NCBI GenBank assembly: GCA_002439755.1
Contig: DJPH01000057.1
Span: forward strand, 34,085-87,904
Length of the DNA: 53,820 nucleotides
Origin: Prevotellaceae bacterium UBA6417
GTDB lineage: Bacteria; Bacteroidota; Bacteroidia; Bacteroidales; Bacteroidaceae
Direction of reading: 5' to 3'
Each line of letters opens with the position of its first letter. Positions within the stretch are counted from its first letter, which is position 1. This document shows, in pieces, positions 25,149 through 33,221 of this stretch. Under the pieces are notes generated by a model that was not told the origin of the DNA, did not search any database, and saw only the letters and a list, made by a program, of their open reading frames with translations. Made by a program: the position numbers and the translations under genes.

Positions 25149-25875
25149 GTGCTTTTCTGTTTTTGATGTTCATCATGTGAACGGCTGCAAGGGCTGCCGT
25201 TTCTGTGCGCAGTCTGCTTTCGCCCAGACTCACGGGACGAAATCCGGCAGCAACGGCCATCTTGACTTCTTCGCACGAAAAATCGCCTTCGGGCCCCACC
25301 ATGACCAGTGAATCGCTCCCATCGAGCACATCGAGCAGGTAGGGTCGTCCGCCTATGTTCAGTTCGGGTTCCGTATAGCAGTGGGCTATGTATTTGTGAC
25401 CTGCAAAGGGGCGGTTCAGAAAATCCTTGAATTTCACCAGACCTTCGACTTCGGGCAGCAGTCCTTTATGGCTTTGCTTCATGGCCGATACCATGATTTT
25501 TTCGATGCGCCCGGTGTTGACATTTCTGCGTTCCGAAAAGGCGCAATCGAGCAGTGTGAGGCGGTCGAAACCTATTTCAGTGGCTTTTTCGGCCATCCAT
25601 TCCGTGCGGTCGGCATTTTTGGTGGGAGCCATGGCCAAATGCAGTGTTCCGTTCCAAGGCTTGTGCCATTTTTCTTCTTTCGTGATTTCAAACCGGCAGC
25701 TGTTCTTGCCTGTCTGCACGATGCGGGCATCATAAAGAAAGCCTTTGCCGTCGCTTATCACGATGTCGTCGCCTTCTTTAAGGCGCAGCACACGCAAGGC
25801 ATGGCGCGCTTCGTCTTCGGGCAACTCCTGCAAATGGCGCGCGTCGGGAGCGTAGAAGAATCTCACCTCTTTCAT
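25123..25875 (-). CDS. rsmE: 16S rRNA m3U1498 methyltransferase RsmE
   Basis: RsmE methylates N3 of U1498 in 16S rRNA. This 250-residue protein has the N-terminal PUA-like region (HALRVLRLKEGDDIVISDGKG). The C-terminal SPOUT knot has VGPEGDFSCEEV and SLGESRLRTETAALAAVH, which bind S-adenosylmethionine. The middle part has the conserved ATEIGFDRL and SERRNVN segments. It overlaps the upstream nuclease-domain gene by ATGA and the downstream kinase gene by 26 nt, so the three form one operon. Confidence 0.95.
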   Translation of the reverse strand: MKEVRFFYAPDARHLQELPEDEARHALRVLRLKEGDDIVISDGKGFLYDARIVQTGKNSCRFEITKEEKWHKPWNGTLHLAMAPTKNADRTEWMAEKATEIGFDRLTLLDCAFSERRNVNTGRIEKIMVSAMKQSHKGLLPEVEGLVKFKDFLNRPFAGHKYIAHCYTEPELNIGGRPYLLDVLDGSDSLVMVGPEGDFSCEEVKMAVAAGFRPVSLGESRLRTETAALAAVHMMNIKNRKAHAENSSSL

Positions 25876-26429
25876 CGCCGGCGCTTGATCTCGTCGCGGA
25901 TATGCGAAGCCAGTTCATAGTTTTCGTCACGTAAGGCGTCGCGCAACACATCTTCGAGCATCGGAAGTGTCAGGGTGCTGATGGGAAGCGAAACGGTACC
26001 CTGCGCATCTGAATGGCTATGCTGTTGTGCAAAAAGTGCTTCTTCTATGAATATGGGGCATCTGAACGCCAAGGCCATTATAATGGCCTGAATGGCATCC
26101 ATCTCCATGGAAAAGTTCACGCCGTTGTGCAGCAGCTGCACCTGTGCCATGTAGCGGGTTCCCCTGATTTCGGTCAGTATCACCCCTTCGACCACAAAGC
26201 CCAGCTCGGTGCCCAAAGATTTCATGATGCGCGTCCACGGGGCATGAAACTTCGGTTCGCGATTGGAGGCAAACAACAGGTCTTCGGCCTCTCGCTTGTC
26301 GAGAAGAACGGGCATAAGCATTTTTCCGTCAACCTCCTTCAGTATCAACAGATATTGCGTGCCGTCGGCCTGAAGCTTTGAGATTTCATGCACTTTCAAA
26401 CGGATTATTTTCGATGGTTGGCCTATCAT
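25872..26429 (-). CDS. Bifunctional nuclease (DUF151) domain protein with UVR motif
   Basis: This 185-residue protein has a DUF151/BFN domain in its first 130 residues: LILKEVDGKMLMPVLLDKREAEDLLFA, ETDAI-like SMEMDAIQAIIMALAF. BFN relatives include a plant nuclease and many bacterial proteins of unclear role. The last 35 residues form a UVR motif (LEDVLRDALRDENYELASHIRDEI) like those of UvrB, UvrC and ClpC. The ATG at 26429 is chosen; an earlier TTG lies inside the promoter box. It is the first gene of the operon with rsmE and the kinase. Confidence 0.88.
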   Translation of the reverse strand: MIGQPSKIIRLKVHEISKLQADGTQYLLILKEVDGKMLMPVLLDKREAEDLLFASNREPKFHAPWTRIMKSLGTELGFVVEGVILTEIRGTRYMAQVQLLHNGVNFSMEMDAIQAIIMALAFRCPIFIEEALFAQQHSHSDAQGTVSLPISTLTLPMLEDVLRDALRDENYELASHIRDEIKRRR

Positions 26430-26447
26430 ATCCAAATATGCTTTATG

Positions 26448-26455
26448 CAAAAGTA
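26448..26455 (-). promoter_or_regulatory. -7 promoter element before the BFN-rsmE-kinase operon
   Basis: Minus-strand TACTTTTG lies 18 nt before the chosen ATG at 26429. It faces away from the MurU promoter 115 nt to the right. Confidence 0.65.
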
Positions 26456-26570
26456 GTCAAATATTTCGAGCCGCTGACTACTTTTGCCGTAAATGTTGCA
26501 GTGAGCAGACTGAATTTTCTCTTTCTGCAAGATTGGACATGCCGCATGCCGCTCTTCAACTGCTTTTTAC

Positions 26571-26578
26571 TAATTTTG
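26571..26578 (+). promoter_or_regulatory. -7 promoter element before the MurU-like gene
   Basis: TAATTTTG lies 19 nt before the ATG at 26598 and drives transcription divergently from the kinase operon. Confidence 0.65.
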
Positions 26579-26597
26579 CCGCACAAATAGATCAGTC

Positions 26598-27347
26598 ATG
26601 AGAGCAATGGTATTCGCCGCCGGTATGGGCACACGTCTCGGAAGCCTCACGGCCAACCGCCCCAAAGCCTTGGTCGAGGTGGAGGGCAGACCGCTGTTGG
26701 AGCACGTTTTGAACAAGTTGCACCGCGAATCTGTAGGCAATGTGGTGGTCAACGTCCATCATTTTCCCGACCAGATTATTGATTTTATCAACCGTTATCC
26801 CTATAAGGAAGAAATGCACATACAGGTGAGCGACGAACGCACGCTGCTGCTCGATACGGGCGGCGGATTGCGCAAGGCTCTTCCCCTGTTTCTCAAGACT
26901 GATGCGGTTTCGCCCATACTTATCCACAATGTCGACATTCTGAGCAACGCACGTCTGCACGAACTATACAATGCCTGCCGCGGCCATGATGCCGTGTTGC
27001 TGGTAAGCCGGCGCACCACATCGCGCTACCTGCTCTTCGACGACGAAATGAAAATGGTGGGGTGGACCAACGTTCAGACAGGCGAAGTGAAGTCGCCCTA
27101 CCGCAATCTGGATCCGTCGCGTTGCCACAGACTGGCCTTTGCCGGCATTCATGTGGTTGCGCCATCGGTTGGCACGGCCATGGAAAAATGGCCCGAAGTG
27201 TTCGGCATCACCGATTTTTACATCCGCGAATGCTCGCGTCTCGACATCCGTGGATATATACAGCCCGATTTGCAATTGCTCGATGTGGGCAAACCCGATA
27301 CCTTGGAGCGCGCAGCCGCTTTCCTGCACGACAATGGGTTGGAATAG
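26598..27347 (+). CDS. MurU-like sugar-1-phosphate nucleotidyltransferase
   Basis: This 249-residue protein has the nucleotidyltransferase signature AAGMGTRLGSLTANRPKAL (7-25), LLDTGGGLRKA, and the metal-binding HNVDIL segment. Short single-domain members of this type include MurU, which converts MurNAc-alpha-1-phosphate to UDP-MurNAc after AmgK phosphorylation. The neighbouring divergent operon ends in an AmgK-like kinase gene, which supports that role. It could also be a mannose-1-phosphate or similar enzyme. The gene is alone on its strand and ends 163 nt before the next, convergent gene. Confidence 0.8.
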   Translation: MRAMVFAAGMGTRLGSLTANRPKALVEVEGRPLLEHVLNKLHRESVGNVVVNVHHFPDQIIDFINRYPYKEEMHIQVSDERTLLLDTGGGLRKALPLFLKTDAVSPILIHNVDILSNARLHELYNACRGHDAVLLVSRRTTSRYLLFDDEMKMVGWTNVQTGEVKSPYRNLDPSRCHRLAFAGIHVVAPSVGTAMEKWPEVFGITDFYIRECSRLDIRGYIQPDLQLLDVGKPDTLERAAAFLHDNGLE

Positions 27348-27449
27348 CCCGCTTCCGGTCTGAAAACGCTCCCTTCCTTTTCAGATTGGCAGCACTCCGC
27401 TGCAAAAATGCTCCCTCCGGTTTTCACCGGTGGCATGGGCAAAAAACAA

Positions 27450-27485
27450 GCGGTGCGGATATGATGGTCAACATCTCCGCACCGC
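27450..27485 (-). terminator. Terminator after the zinc-ribbon membrane gene
   Basis: The arms GCGGTGCGGA and TCCGCACCGC pair over 10 bp, with an inner GATG/CATC stem and a small bulge. On the minus strand the hairpin is followed by TTGTTTTTTG, a good U-tract. Confidence 0.8.
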
Positions 27486-27509
27486 CTTTACAGACTGACG
27501 CTGATGGTT

Positions 27510-28601
27510 TTATTCTTCTGCGGGTTTCATCCGCGCACTGATGATGCGTTTTTCGGGCGATACCACATAAATGGCATTGTAAAGCGTATTGACTGTTTCG
27601 CCCGACTTTGAAAGCAATGAACGCTCCACTGCGCATTTGGCGATATACACAAACTCTGTGTTGGGGTTGGGAGCCTTCGACACCTGTACGGGAGTGACGG
27701 CAGCGAACGACACCCTGACATTTTCGCCGTGCAGCTTGGCCATGAACCCTACGCTTTCGTCATACAACCGTCCGGCAGCAGCGGCCGACAAGGCCTCGGT
27801 GTCATTGGCGGTGAGTGCCGACAGATAGGAGGCTACCAGGGAACGCACGGCATACTTATCGGGATAGGAAACGGTCATGCGGTCGATATTTTCCTTGGCG
27901 GCTTTTGCCTCGGCGATATAGCGGCCGGAAGAATGCTCGTCAATGTATTTCTGATACGACAAGGCCGTGTTTTCGGTAGTGGCATCGACCCAATCGAACG
28001 AATCTATTTTGGATTTGCAGGCTTCATCGAACGCGCTGTGGGGATAGTCGGCCAAAAACCGCACAAAATCGTTCTTGGACGGCGACGCGGCTATTTCTGT
28101 CCACTTGGAACGGATGTTCTTCAATATCTCAAGACGGCTTTTCACTTCGTTATTGTAAGGCGAATCGGGATAGTCGGCCAAAAACTGCTCATATTCGGAT
28201 ATGTCAAAACTGGATTGGAGCGCGTTATAGGCCTGATCCACCTGTTCTTCATGAATTTTGTTCATGTAAAAATACAGACCGCCTCCTGCGGCAGCCAGCA
28301 CGATGACAATGACCATAACGACCTTCCAAGCCGAAGAACGCTCCTTGCGCGGCCCGGCAGATGGGGCGGGTTCTTCGACCCGGGCATACTGATAGGCTGA
28401 AACCGCCTTGCGGGGAGCCGGTGCCTCGGACGCATCCAGCACGCAACCGCAGTTGGGACAGGTCTTCTCCTTTTTGAGCAAAACCTTGCCGCAATCGGGA
28501 CAAATCACAATGTTGCCGGCAATCGCCACACCGCAGGAAGGACAATGAGGTGCAAGGTCGGAAACCTCATGACCGCATTCGGGACATTTTATAAGAGCCA
28601 T
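27510..28601 (-). CDS. Zinc-ribbon, transmembrane and helical-repeat protein
   Basis: This is a 363-residue protein of unknown function. Residues 1-52 hold four CxxC pairs (Cys6/9, 20/23, 34/37, 48/51), forming two zinc ribbons. A Pro/Ala-rich linker follows. One membrane helix spans about 93-113. Beyond it are three imperfect repeats of about 38 residues (123-160, 166-202, 207-241), each with a motif like FLADYPxSxYxxEAxxxL that resembles TPR-type repeats. A beta-rich C-terminal domain (about 250-355) follows. With one helix and zinc ribbons inside, the repeats should be periplasmic. Confidence 0.8.
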   Translation of the reverse strand: MALIKCPECGHEVSDLAPHCPSCGVAIAGNIVICPDCGKVLLKKEKTCPNCGCVLDASEAPAPRKAVSAYQYARVEEPAPSAGPRKERSSAWKVVMVIVIVLAAAGGGLYFYMNKIHEEQVDQAYNALQSSFDISEYEQFLADYPDSPYNNEVKSRLEILKNIRSKWTEIAASPSKNDFVRFLADYPHSAFDEACKSKIDSFDWVDATTENTALSYQKYIDEHSSGRYIAEAKAAKENIDRMTVSYPDKYAVRSLVASYLSALTANDTEALSAAAAGRLYDESVGFMAKLHGENVRVSFAAVTPVQVSKAPNPNTEFVYIAKCAVERSLLSKSGETVNTLYNAIYVVSPEKRIISARMKPAEE

Positions 28602-28621
28602 GTTTTTAACTATTTGGATTG

Positions 28622-28629
28622 CAAAAATA
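28622..28629 (-). promoter_or_regulatory. -7 promoter element before the zinc-ribbon membrane gene
   Basis: Minus-strand TATTTTTG lies 20 nt before the ATG at 28601. Confidence 0.6.
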
Positions 28630-28684
28630 CATCTTTGACATCAGAACAAGAAAAAGTTGGGTGCTTTTTTTATGCCGAAGCCTG

Positions 28685-29173
28685 TCATTTGCCCTTTTCA
28701 AGCACCGATTGAACAGCGGCATAGGCCTTTACCCAATCGGTATCGAGCGAAAAAGGCGTAAGCTGACCCTCGGTCGTAACATAAGCGTCGGCCACCTCGC
28801 GGTCGGGGTCATTAAAAAGACGGTTGGACCCCGAAGCGTCGATAAAAAGCAGTATGCGCTTTTTCTTCTCAGACTTACTCAAACTGGTATTAACCAAAGC
28901 ATCACGGATAAAGCTGCTCACAAACTGGTTCATGTAGTAAGCCTGGTCGTCAAGGAACTTGACCGTGACTTCCTTGTCGCTTTTGAAAGCCTTCTCCTTG
29001 ATATACTCGAGTCCTACGCGCTTGAACTGCGCTATTTTGCGGGAAACAGGATTGCTCTTGGGGTTTTCGGCCGCTTTCTTCGCGTCATTGAGCAAAGCGT
29101 TGTAGATATCCTGGGCATAAACAGGAAACGACAAAAAGGAAAAAAAGAAAAGTGTGACGATGAACTTTATCAT
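28685..29173 (-). CDS. Secreted protein of unknown function
   Basis: This 162-residue protein has a signal peptide (FIVTLFFFSFLSFPVYAQ). The mature chain is lysine-rich and helical at first, with conserved-looking stretches FLDDQAYYMNQFVSSF and RILLFIDASGSNRLFNDPD. The last one recalls a nucleotide- or metal-binding strand but is not diagnostic. The ATG at 29173 is used because it precedes the signal peptide; the longer open frame overlaps the ABC gene. It lies 8 nt after the ABC gene and probably shares its transcript. Confidence 0.75.
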   Translation of the reverse strand: MIKFIVTLFFFSFLSFPVYAQDIYNALLNDAKKAAENPKSNPVSRKIAQFKRVGLEYIKEKAFKSDKEVTVKFLDDQAYYMNQFVSSFIRDALVNTSLSKSEKKKRILLFIDASGSNRLFNDPDREVADAYVTTEGQLTPFSLDTDWVKAYAAVQSVLEKGK

Positions 29174-29181
29174 AAAATAGA

Positions 29182-30657
29182 TTATTTGTTTTTCTTCAGG
29201 CAAAGACGGTGAGTGATGCACGAAGGAAAGTCCTCCTTGTAATGCGAAACCATCACCATCGTTTTGTGAGGCCTCGAACAAAAAGCCTCGATGATCCACA
29301 TGGCACGGCGACGATTGCGTGCATCAAGGCCATGGAAAGGCTCGTCAAGAATAAGCAGGTCGGGGTCTTTTACAAAAGCCCTGGCCAAAAGCACAAGCCG
29401 CTGCTCGCCGCCCGAAAGCTGCGTGTATTCGCGTTTGCGCAGACTTTCAATGCCAAATAGGCGCAACCAGAAATCTATCCTGGCAAAATCCTCGGACGTA
29501 AACTTTCTGAACAAGCCGACAGAGTCGTAAAGTCCGCTCGCAACAATGTTTTCGACGGGGACAGGCCTGCGATAGGAACGATACATCTCGGGACTTACAT
29601 AGCCGATGTGCTTCTTGATGTCCCAGATGCTTTCGCCCGAACCGCGGCGGTGGCCAAACAGCGTGATGTCGCAGGCATAACTCTGCGGATTGTCGGCACA
29701 CACAAGACTCAGCAAGGTAGATTTGCCTGCACCGTTCTCTCCTTCGAGAATCCACTTGTCGCCATAGTCGACACGCCAGTCAAGATTTTTCAGAATGGTA
29801 CGCTCTCCGTAACGTATCGTGATGTCGTGAAACGAAAGCACCTCGGAAGTTTCGGCCGCAGTAAGCGTCGTGTGATTGGGAAGCTGCAATACTTCACGGA
29901 AAATGTTTTCTTTTTCTTCGGGCGGCAGCGCGGCCATCTCGTAAAGGCTGCTGTCGAAATCGCTGACAGGCATTTTCCGGATGCTGCCGCTGTCTACAAC
30001 CACGACATGGGTGAAAGCCGAAACATCTGCGACCATTCTGGAAACGACAAGGATGAGCTGAAGCGGCAAAAGCCTGACAATTGAATTGAGAAACGCGGCC
30101 ACTTGCCTCCTGTTGGCTTCGTCGAGGCCTATATAGGGATTGTCGATGATCAGGAGGTGCGGACAATGCGACACGGTAAAGGCTATCTGGAAACGGCGGT
30201 ACTCGCCGCTCGAAAGCATCACGGGCTTTTTTGTCCGCAAGTCGTCAAGATGGAGCGCGGCAAGCAGCCTTTTGCCTTCGGGACGCTCTCCGAATTCACG
30301 GTCAAGCATCTCGCCGACTGTCGGGGCATCATCGTCGAGCAGGCCTTGGTTCCAGCGCAGCTGGTAACAGGTGGAATCGGCATTGCTGCCATACTGATCG
30401 TGGAAGGTGACATACCTGATGTTGTCGGAAACGCGGCGCGACGCAGCGGGAGCGAAGTCATAGTCGATTTGTCCGCGGCGCAGACGGTAAGCATTCCTGA
30501 TAATATCGACCAATGTGGATTTTCCGGCTCCGTTGAAGCCGTAAATGATCCATTGTTCGTTCTTTCCCATGGCCAAATCAATCGGATTTTTGAACTGGAA
30601 GCTGCTATATGCAACTACATCCGACAGTTTGAATATGGTAGAGTTGTCAGTTGTCAT
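29182..30657 (-). CDS. Tandem ABC ATPase (ModF-like), first site degenerate
   Basis: This 491-residue protein has two ABC nucleotide-binding domains and no membrane part, in the style of E. coli ModF/PhrA. Domain 1 has Walker A GFNGAGKST (about 40-48) and signature LSSGE (about 148-152). Its Walker B ends IIDNP, so Asn replaces the catalytic Glu, and its switch position is VVSR instead of VVSH. Domain 2 is complete: GENGAGKST, LSGGE, LILDEP and MVSH. ATP hydrolysis is therefore likely at only one site. ATG 30657 is chosen, overlapping the ruvC end by 11 nt. Substrate and partner are unknown. Confidence 0.88.
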   Translation of the reverse strand: MTTDNSTIFKLSDVVAYSSFQFKNPIDLAMGKNEQWIIYGFNGAGKSTLVDIIRNAYRLRRGQIDYDFAPAASRRVSDNIRYVTFHDQYGSNADSTCYQLRWNQGLLDDDAPTVGEMLDREFGERPEGKRLLAALHLDDLRTKKPVMLSSGEYRRFQIAFTVSHCPHLLIIDNPYIGLDEANRRQVAAFLNSIVRLLPLQLILVVSRMVADVSAFTHVVVVDSGSIRKMPVSDFDSSLYEMAALPPEEKENIFREVLQLPNHTTLTAAETSEVLSFHDITIRYGERTILKNLDWRVDYGDKWILEGENGAGKSTLLSLVCADNPQSYACDITLFGHRRGSGESIWDIKKHIGYVSPEMYRSYRRPVPVENIVASGLYDSVGLFRKFTSEDFARIDFWLRLFGIESLRKREYTQLSGGEQRLVLLARAFVKDPDLLILDEPFHGLDARNRRRAMWIIEAFCSRPHKTMVMVSHYKEDFPSCITHRLCLKKNK

Positions 30658-31246
30658 TCGTGGGTAGTATTTGTTTTGTGTCACGAGCCGAATGGATTCG
30701 GCCGGCGTTCTTTTCCAAAAAATCGTGCCAGCCGGAATAAGGCCTGGCATGCTTTGCCTGAGAGCCCTGCAGGTAATGGCAATAGGCGGCGGCCAAAGCG
30801 TCTGTGGCATCCATGTAAGGAACGAGCGATGCGGCATCAAGGTGAAAAATGTGGCGTAGCATTTCGGACACTTGCTCTTTTGATGCCGCGCCGTTGCCTG
30901 TAAGTGCCATCTTAATCTTTGTCGGTGCGTATTCGAAGACTTCGATTCCGCCGGTAACCGCTGCCGCTATGGCCACGCCCTGTGCGCGTCCGAGCTTTAG
31001 CATGCTCTGTACGTTTTTTCCGTAGAAGGGTGCTTCGATAGCCATGGCAATTGGTGCGAAGGAGCTTATAAGTCCGCTGACGCGCTCATAGATTCGCCCG
31101 AGCTTGGCATGGACGTCTGTACACTTCCTGAGATCTATGACGCCCATGGCTTTGAGGGTGGGCTGACGGCCTTGTATGCCTATCAGGCCATAGCCTAAAA
31201 TATTTGTGCCGGGGTCTATGCCCAAATATGTCGCTTCTGCTGCCAT
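30647..31246 (-). CDS. ruvC: Holliday junction resolvase RuvC
   Basis: RuvC cleaves four-way junctions during recombination repair. The 199-residue protein starts MAAEATYLGIDPGTNILGYG, with catalytic Asp11. The second acidic residue lies in AIEAPFYGKN and the C-terminal acidic pair in MDATDALAAAYCHY. It is slightly longer than typical RuvC because of a polar tail. The gene has its own promoter and overlaps the ABC gene by 11 nt; ruvA and ruvB are not nearby. Confidence 0.95.
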   Translation of the reverse strand: MAAEATYLGIDPGTNILGYGLIGIQGRQPTLKAMGVIDLRKCTDVHAKLGRIYERVSGLISSFAPIAMAIEAPFYGKNVQSMLKLGRAQGVAIAAAVTGGIEVFEYAPTKIKMALTGNGAASKEQVSEMLRHIFHLDAASLVPYMDATDALAAAYCHYLQGSQAKHARPYSGWHDFLEKNAGRIHSARDTKQILPTNDN

Positions 31247-31268
31247 TCTGCTCCGTTGTAAAGTTGAG

Positions 31269-31276
31269 CAAAAGTA
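31269..31276 (-). promoter_or_regulatory. -7 promoter element before ruvC
   Basis: Minus-strand TACTTTTG lies 22 nt before the ruvC ATG, back to back with the DUF1573 promoter. Confidence 0.65.
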
Positions 31277-31340
31277 CGAATATATATCGAGAAAAGCCTT
31301 TTTTGGGCTGTTTATTTGAGACGGTATGGGATTTATTACT

Positions 31341-31348
31341 TACCTTTG
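31341..31348 (+). promoter_or_regulatory. -7 promoter element before the DUF1573 gene
   Basis: TACCTTTG lies 28 nt before the ATG at 31377. Confidence 0.7.
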
Positions 31349-31376
31349 CAAACTCAACTTATAAAAGAGTTCAACG

Positions 31377-31778
31377 ATGAAGCGTTTAGTTTGTACCGCT
31401 GTGCTGCTGATTGGCTGGCTTTGCCTTTTTGCCGCCGAGCCGCAGGCTGAAATCAAGTTTGACAAGGCTTCCCATAATTTCGGAAGCTTTTCAGAAAGCA
31501 ATCCGATTGTTTCGTGTATTTTCAAGTTCAAGAATACGGGTAAGGCGCCGCTTGTGATCAATCAGGCCGTTGCTTCGTGCGGCTGCACGGTGCCGACATT
31601 TACCGAGAAGCCCATTGCTCCCGGTGATTCGGGGGTGGTAAAGGTGACGTATAACGGTCAGGGCCGCTATCCGGGGCGTTTCAAAAAAGTGGTAACGGTG
31701 ATGTCTAACGCCAAGTCGCGTCTTGTAAGGCTCTATATCGAGGGCAATATGACCGAGGACAATAAGAAAAAGAAATGA
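31377..31778 (+). CDS. DUF1573 secreted protein
   Basis: This 133-residue protein has a signal peptide ending at about residue 20 and one DUF1573 domain of an immunoglobulin-like (ASH/MSP) fold. Family marks are FDKASHNFGSF, FKFKNTGKAPLVI and SCGCTVPTF with its paired cysteines, then PIAPGDSGVVKVTYN. The lysine-rich tail ends it. Such proteins are abundant in Bacteroidota; their role is not known. It lies 63 nt before manC. Confidence 0.9.
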   Translation: MKRLVCTAVLLIGWLCLFAAEPQAEIKFDKASHNFGSFSESNPIVSCIFKFKNTGKAPLVINQAVASCGCTVPTFTEKPIAPGDSGVVKVTYNGQGRYPGRFKKVVTVMSNAKSRLVRLYIEGNMTEDNKKKK

Positions 31779-31841
31779 ACGGCGTGCAGCTGTCGATTTC
31801 ATCTTTTCAGTAGTAACGGAAACGATTATCTTTTTAATTAG

Positions 31842-32894
31842 ATGGATAACATTTATGTCGTAATAATGGCCGGCGGCATAGGCAGCCGCTTTTGGCCGAT
31901 GAGCAGCGAGGAAATGCCCAAGCAGTTCCTCGACATTCTTGGCTGCGGCCGCACTCTTTTGCAAATGACGGCAGACCGATTTGCTCCCGTGTGCCCTGCC
32001 GACCATATCTGGGTGGTCACTTCAAAAAAATATGCGCCTATCGTCAGGCAGCAGCTGCCGGAAATTCCGGAACAGAACATTTTGAAGGAGCCTTGTCGGC
32101 GCAATACGGCGCCTTGCATCGCTTATGTCAGCTGGGCCATCAAGGCGAAAGACAATAATGCCAATATCGTTATTACGCCAAGCGATCACTTTGTGGCCAA
32201 TCCCGAAGAGTTTCAAAAAAGCATCAGGTCGTGCTTGAAGTTCTCTTGCGAGACCGACTCGATCGTTACCATCGGCATCAAACCCAATCACCCTGAAACG
32301 GGATACGGATACATAGAGGCTGACCTCAGTTATTCATCGCCCACCAACAGCAACATATACCGCGTAGATTCGTTCAAGGAAAAGCCCGATCTGGAGCTTG
32401 CCAAACAGTATATCCGCGAGAGCAATTATTTTTGGAACGCCGGCATCTTTATCTGGAACGTCAACACAATTGTCAACGCCTTCCGGGTTTATCAGCCCAC
32501 GCTCTCGCACATGTTCGAAAACATACGCGGCAGCTATGGCACCGACAAGGAGCAGGAACTGATTGATGAAATCTATCCCAAGTGCGAGAATATTTCGGTT
32601 GACTACGCCATTATGGAAAAAGCCGACGAGATATATGTCTATCCGGCCGACTTCGGATGGAGCGACCTGGGCACATGGAGCTCATTGAAAGAGCATGTGA
32701 AAAACGATATACACGGAAATGCCCGGATTGGCAATGACATAAGTCTTTTCGAGACCAACGACTGCATTGTTCACACCACACAGGAAAAGAAAGTCGTGGT
32801 GCAAGGTCTCAACGGATACATCGTAGCCGAAAAAGACGGTATCCTGCTCATCTGCAAGCTGTCGGAAGAACAGCGCATCAAGCTCTTCCACTGA
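31842..32894 (+). CDS. manC: Mannose-1-phosphate guanylyltransferase
   Basis: The enzyme makes GDP-mannose from mannose-1-phosphate and GTP for glycan and GDP-fucose synthesis. The 350-residue protein has the nucleotide-binding GGIGSRFWPMSSEEMPKQF (11-29), TPSDHFV and the sugar-binding FKEKPD and YFWNAGIFIWN segments. It lacks the C-terminal phosphomannose isomerase domain of the long bifunctional forms. A TATCTTTT sequence at 31827 could serve as a weak -7 element just before the ATG. It is followed by a terminator. Confidence 0.94.
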   Translation: MDNIYVVIMAGGIGSRFWPMSSEEMPKQFLDILGCGRTLLQMTADRFAPVCPADHIWVVTSKKYAPIVRQQLPEIPEQNILKEPCRRNTAPCIAYVSWAIKAKDNNANIVITPSDHFVANPEEFQKSIRSCLKFSCETDSIVTIGIKPNHPETGYGYIEADLSYSSPTNSNIYRVDSFKEKPDLELAKQYIRESNYFWNAGIFIWNVNTIVNAFRVYQPTLSHMFENIRGSYGTDKEQELIDEIYPKCENISVDYAIMEKADEIYVYPADFGWSDLGTWSSLKEHVKNDIHGNARIGNDISLFETNDCIVHTTQEKKVVVQGLNGYIVAEKDGILLICKLSEEQRIKLFH

Positions 32895-32945
32895 AAGCTA
32901 TCCGTAACAGAATATGTGCGCATCGAGGCGCGCACCATAGCCTTC

Positions 32946-32971
32946 GGGGCATCTTTTCAAAGGGATGCCCC
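32946..32971 (+). terminator. Terminator after manC
   Basis: GGGGCATC and GATGCCCC form an 8-bp stem, followed by AATATTTTGT. A smaller stem (GTGCGC/GCGCAC) lies just before it at 32916-32935. The rest of the 327-nt gap (32895-33221) shows no gene, only an inverted repeat and the promoter of the next gene. Confidence 0.7.
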
Positions 32972-33150
32972 AATATTTTGTCTCGTCCGTTCATTGAAAA
33001 TTTGCTCCCTATATGTTGCAAATCGCTCCCTATGACATCAAAATGACAGCACACCGCGTGCAGAAAACCCTCTATCAGGTTGCAATCGTTTGCACATTCG
33101 TTTTCGACATGTGCCATTTTTTGTTTCTTTAATCCTCATTGAATCATAAA

Positions 33151-33166
33151 ATTGCCCATTGGCAAT
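33151..33166. promoter_or_regulatory. Candidate operator upstream of the XRE-cupin gene
   Basis: ATTGCC-CATT-GGCAAT is a perfect 6-bp inverted repeat 21 nt upstream of the -7 box. It would sit at or just upstream of the -33 region, a common place for a regulator to bind. Autoregulation by the downstream gene is inferred. Confidence 0.45.
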
Positions 33167-33187
33167 CTTCTTTCATTGAATTCTTTC

Positions 33188-33195
33188 TAAATTTG
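33188..33195 (+). promoter_or_regulatory. -7 promoter element before the XRE-cupin gene
   Basis: TAAATTTG lies 26 nt before the ATG at 33222. It probably drives the gene string from the regulator to the last glycosyltransferase at 40501, where spacing is tight throughout. Confidence 0.7.
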
Positions 33196-33221
33196 CAACA
33201 GACAAACAAAAAGTCTGCACC

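Noticed and set aside
27361..27440. Repeated GCTCCCT words downstream of the MurU-like gene, similar to those at 33005-33035.
   Set aside because: The copies are short, irregular and share no flanking sequence, so they are not a supported repeat family.
30103..30903. A 266-residue open frame on the plus strand.
   Set aside because: It is antisense to the ABC ATPase and ruvC genes, both clear on the minus strand.
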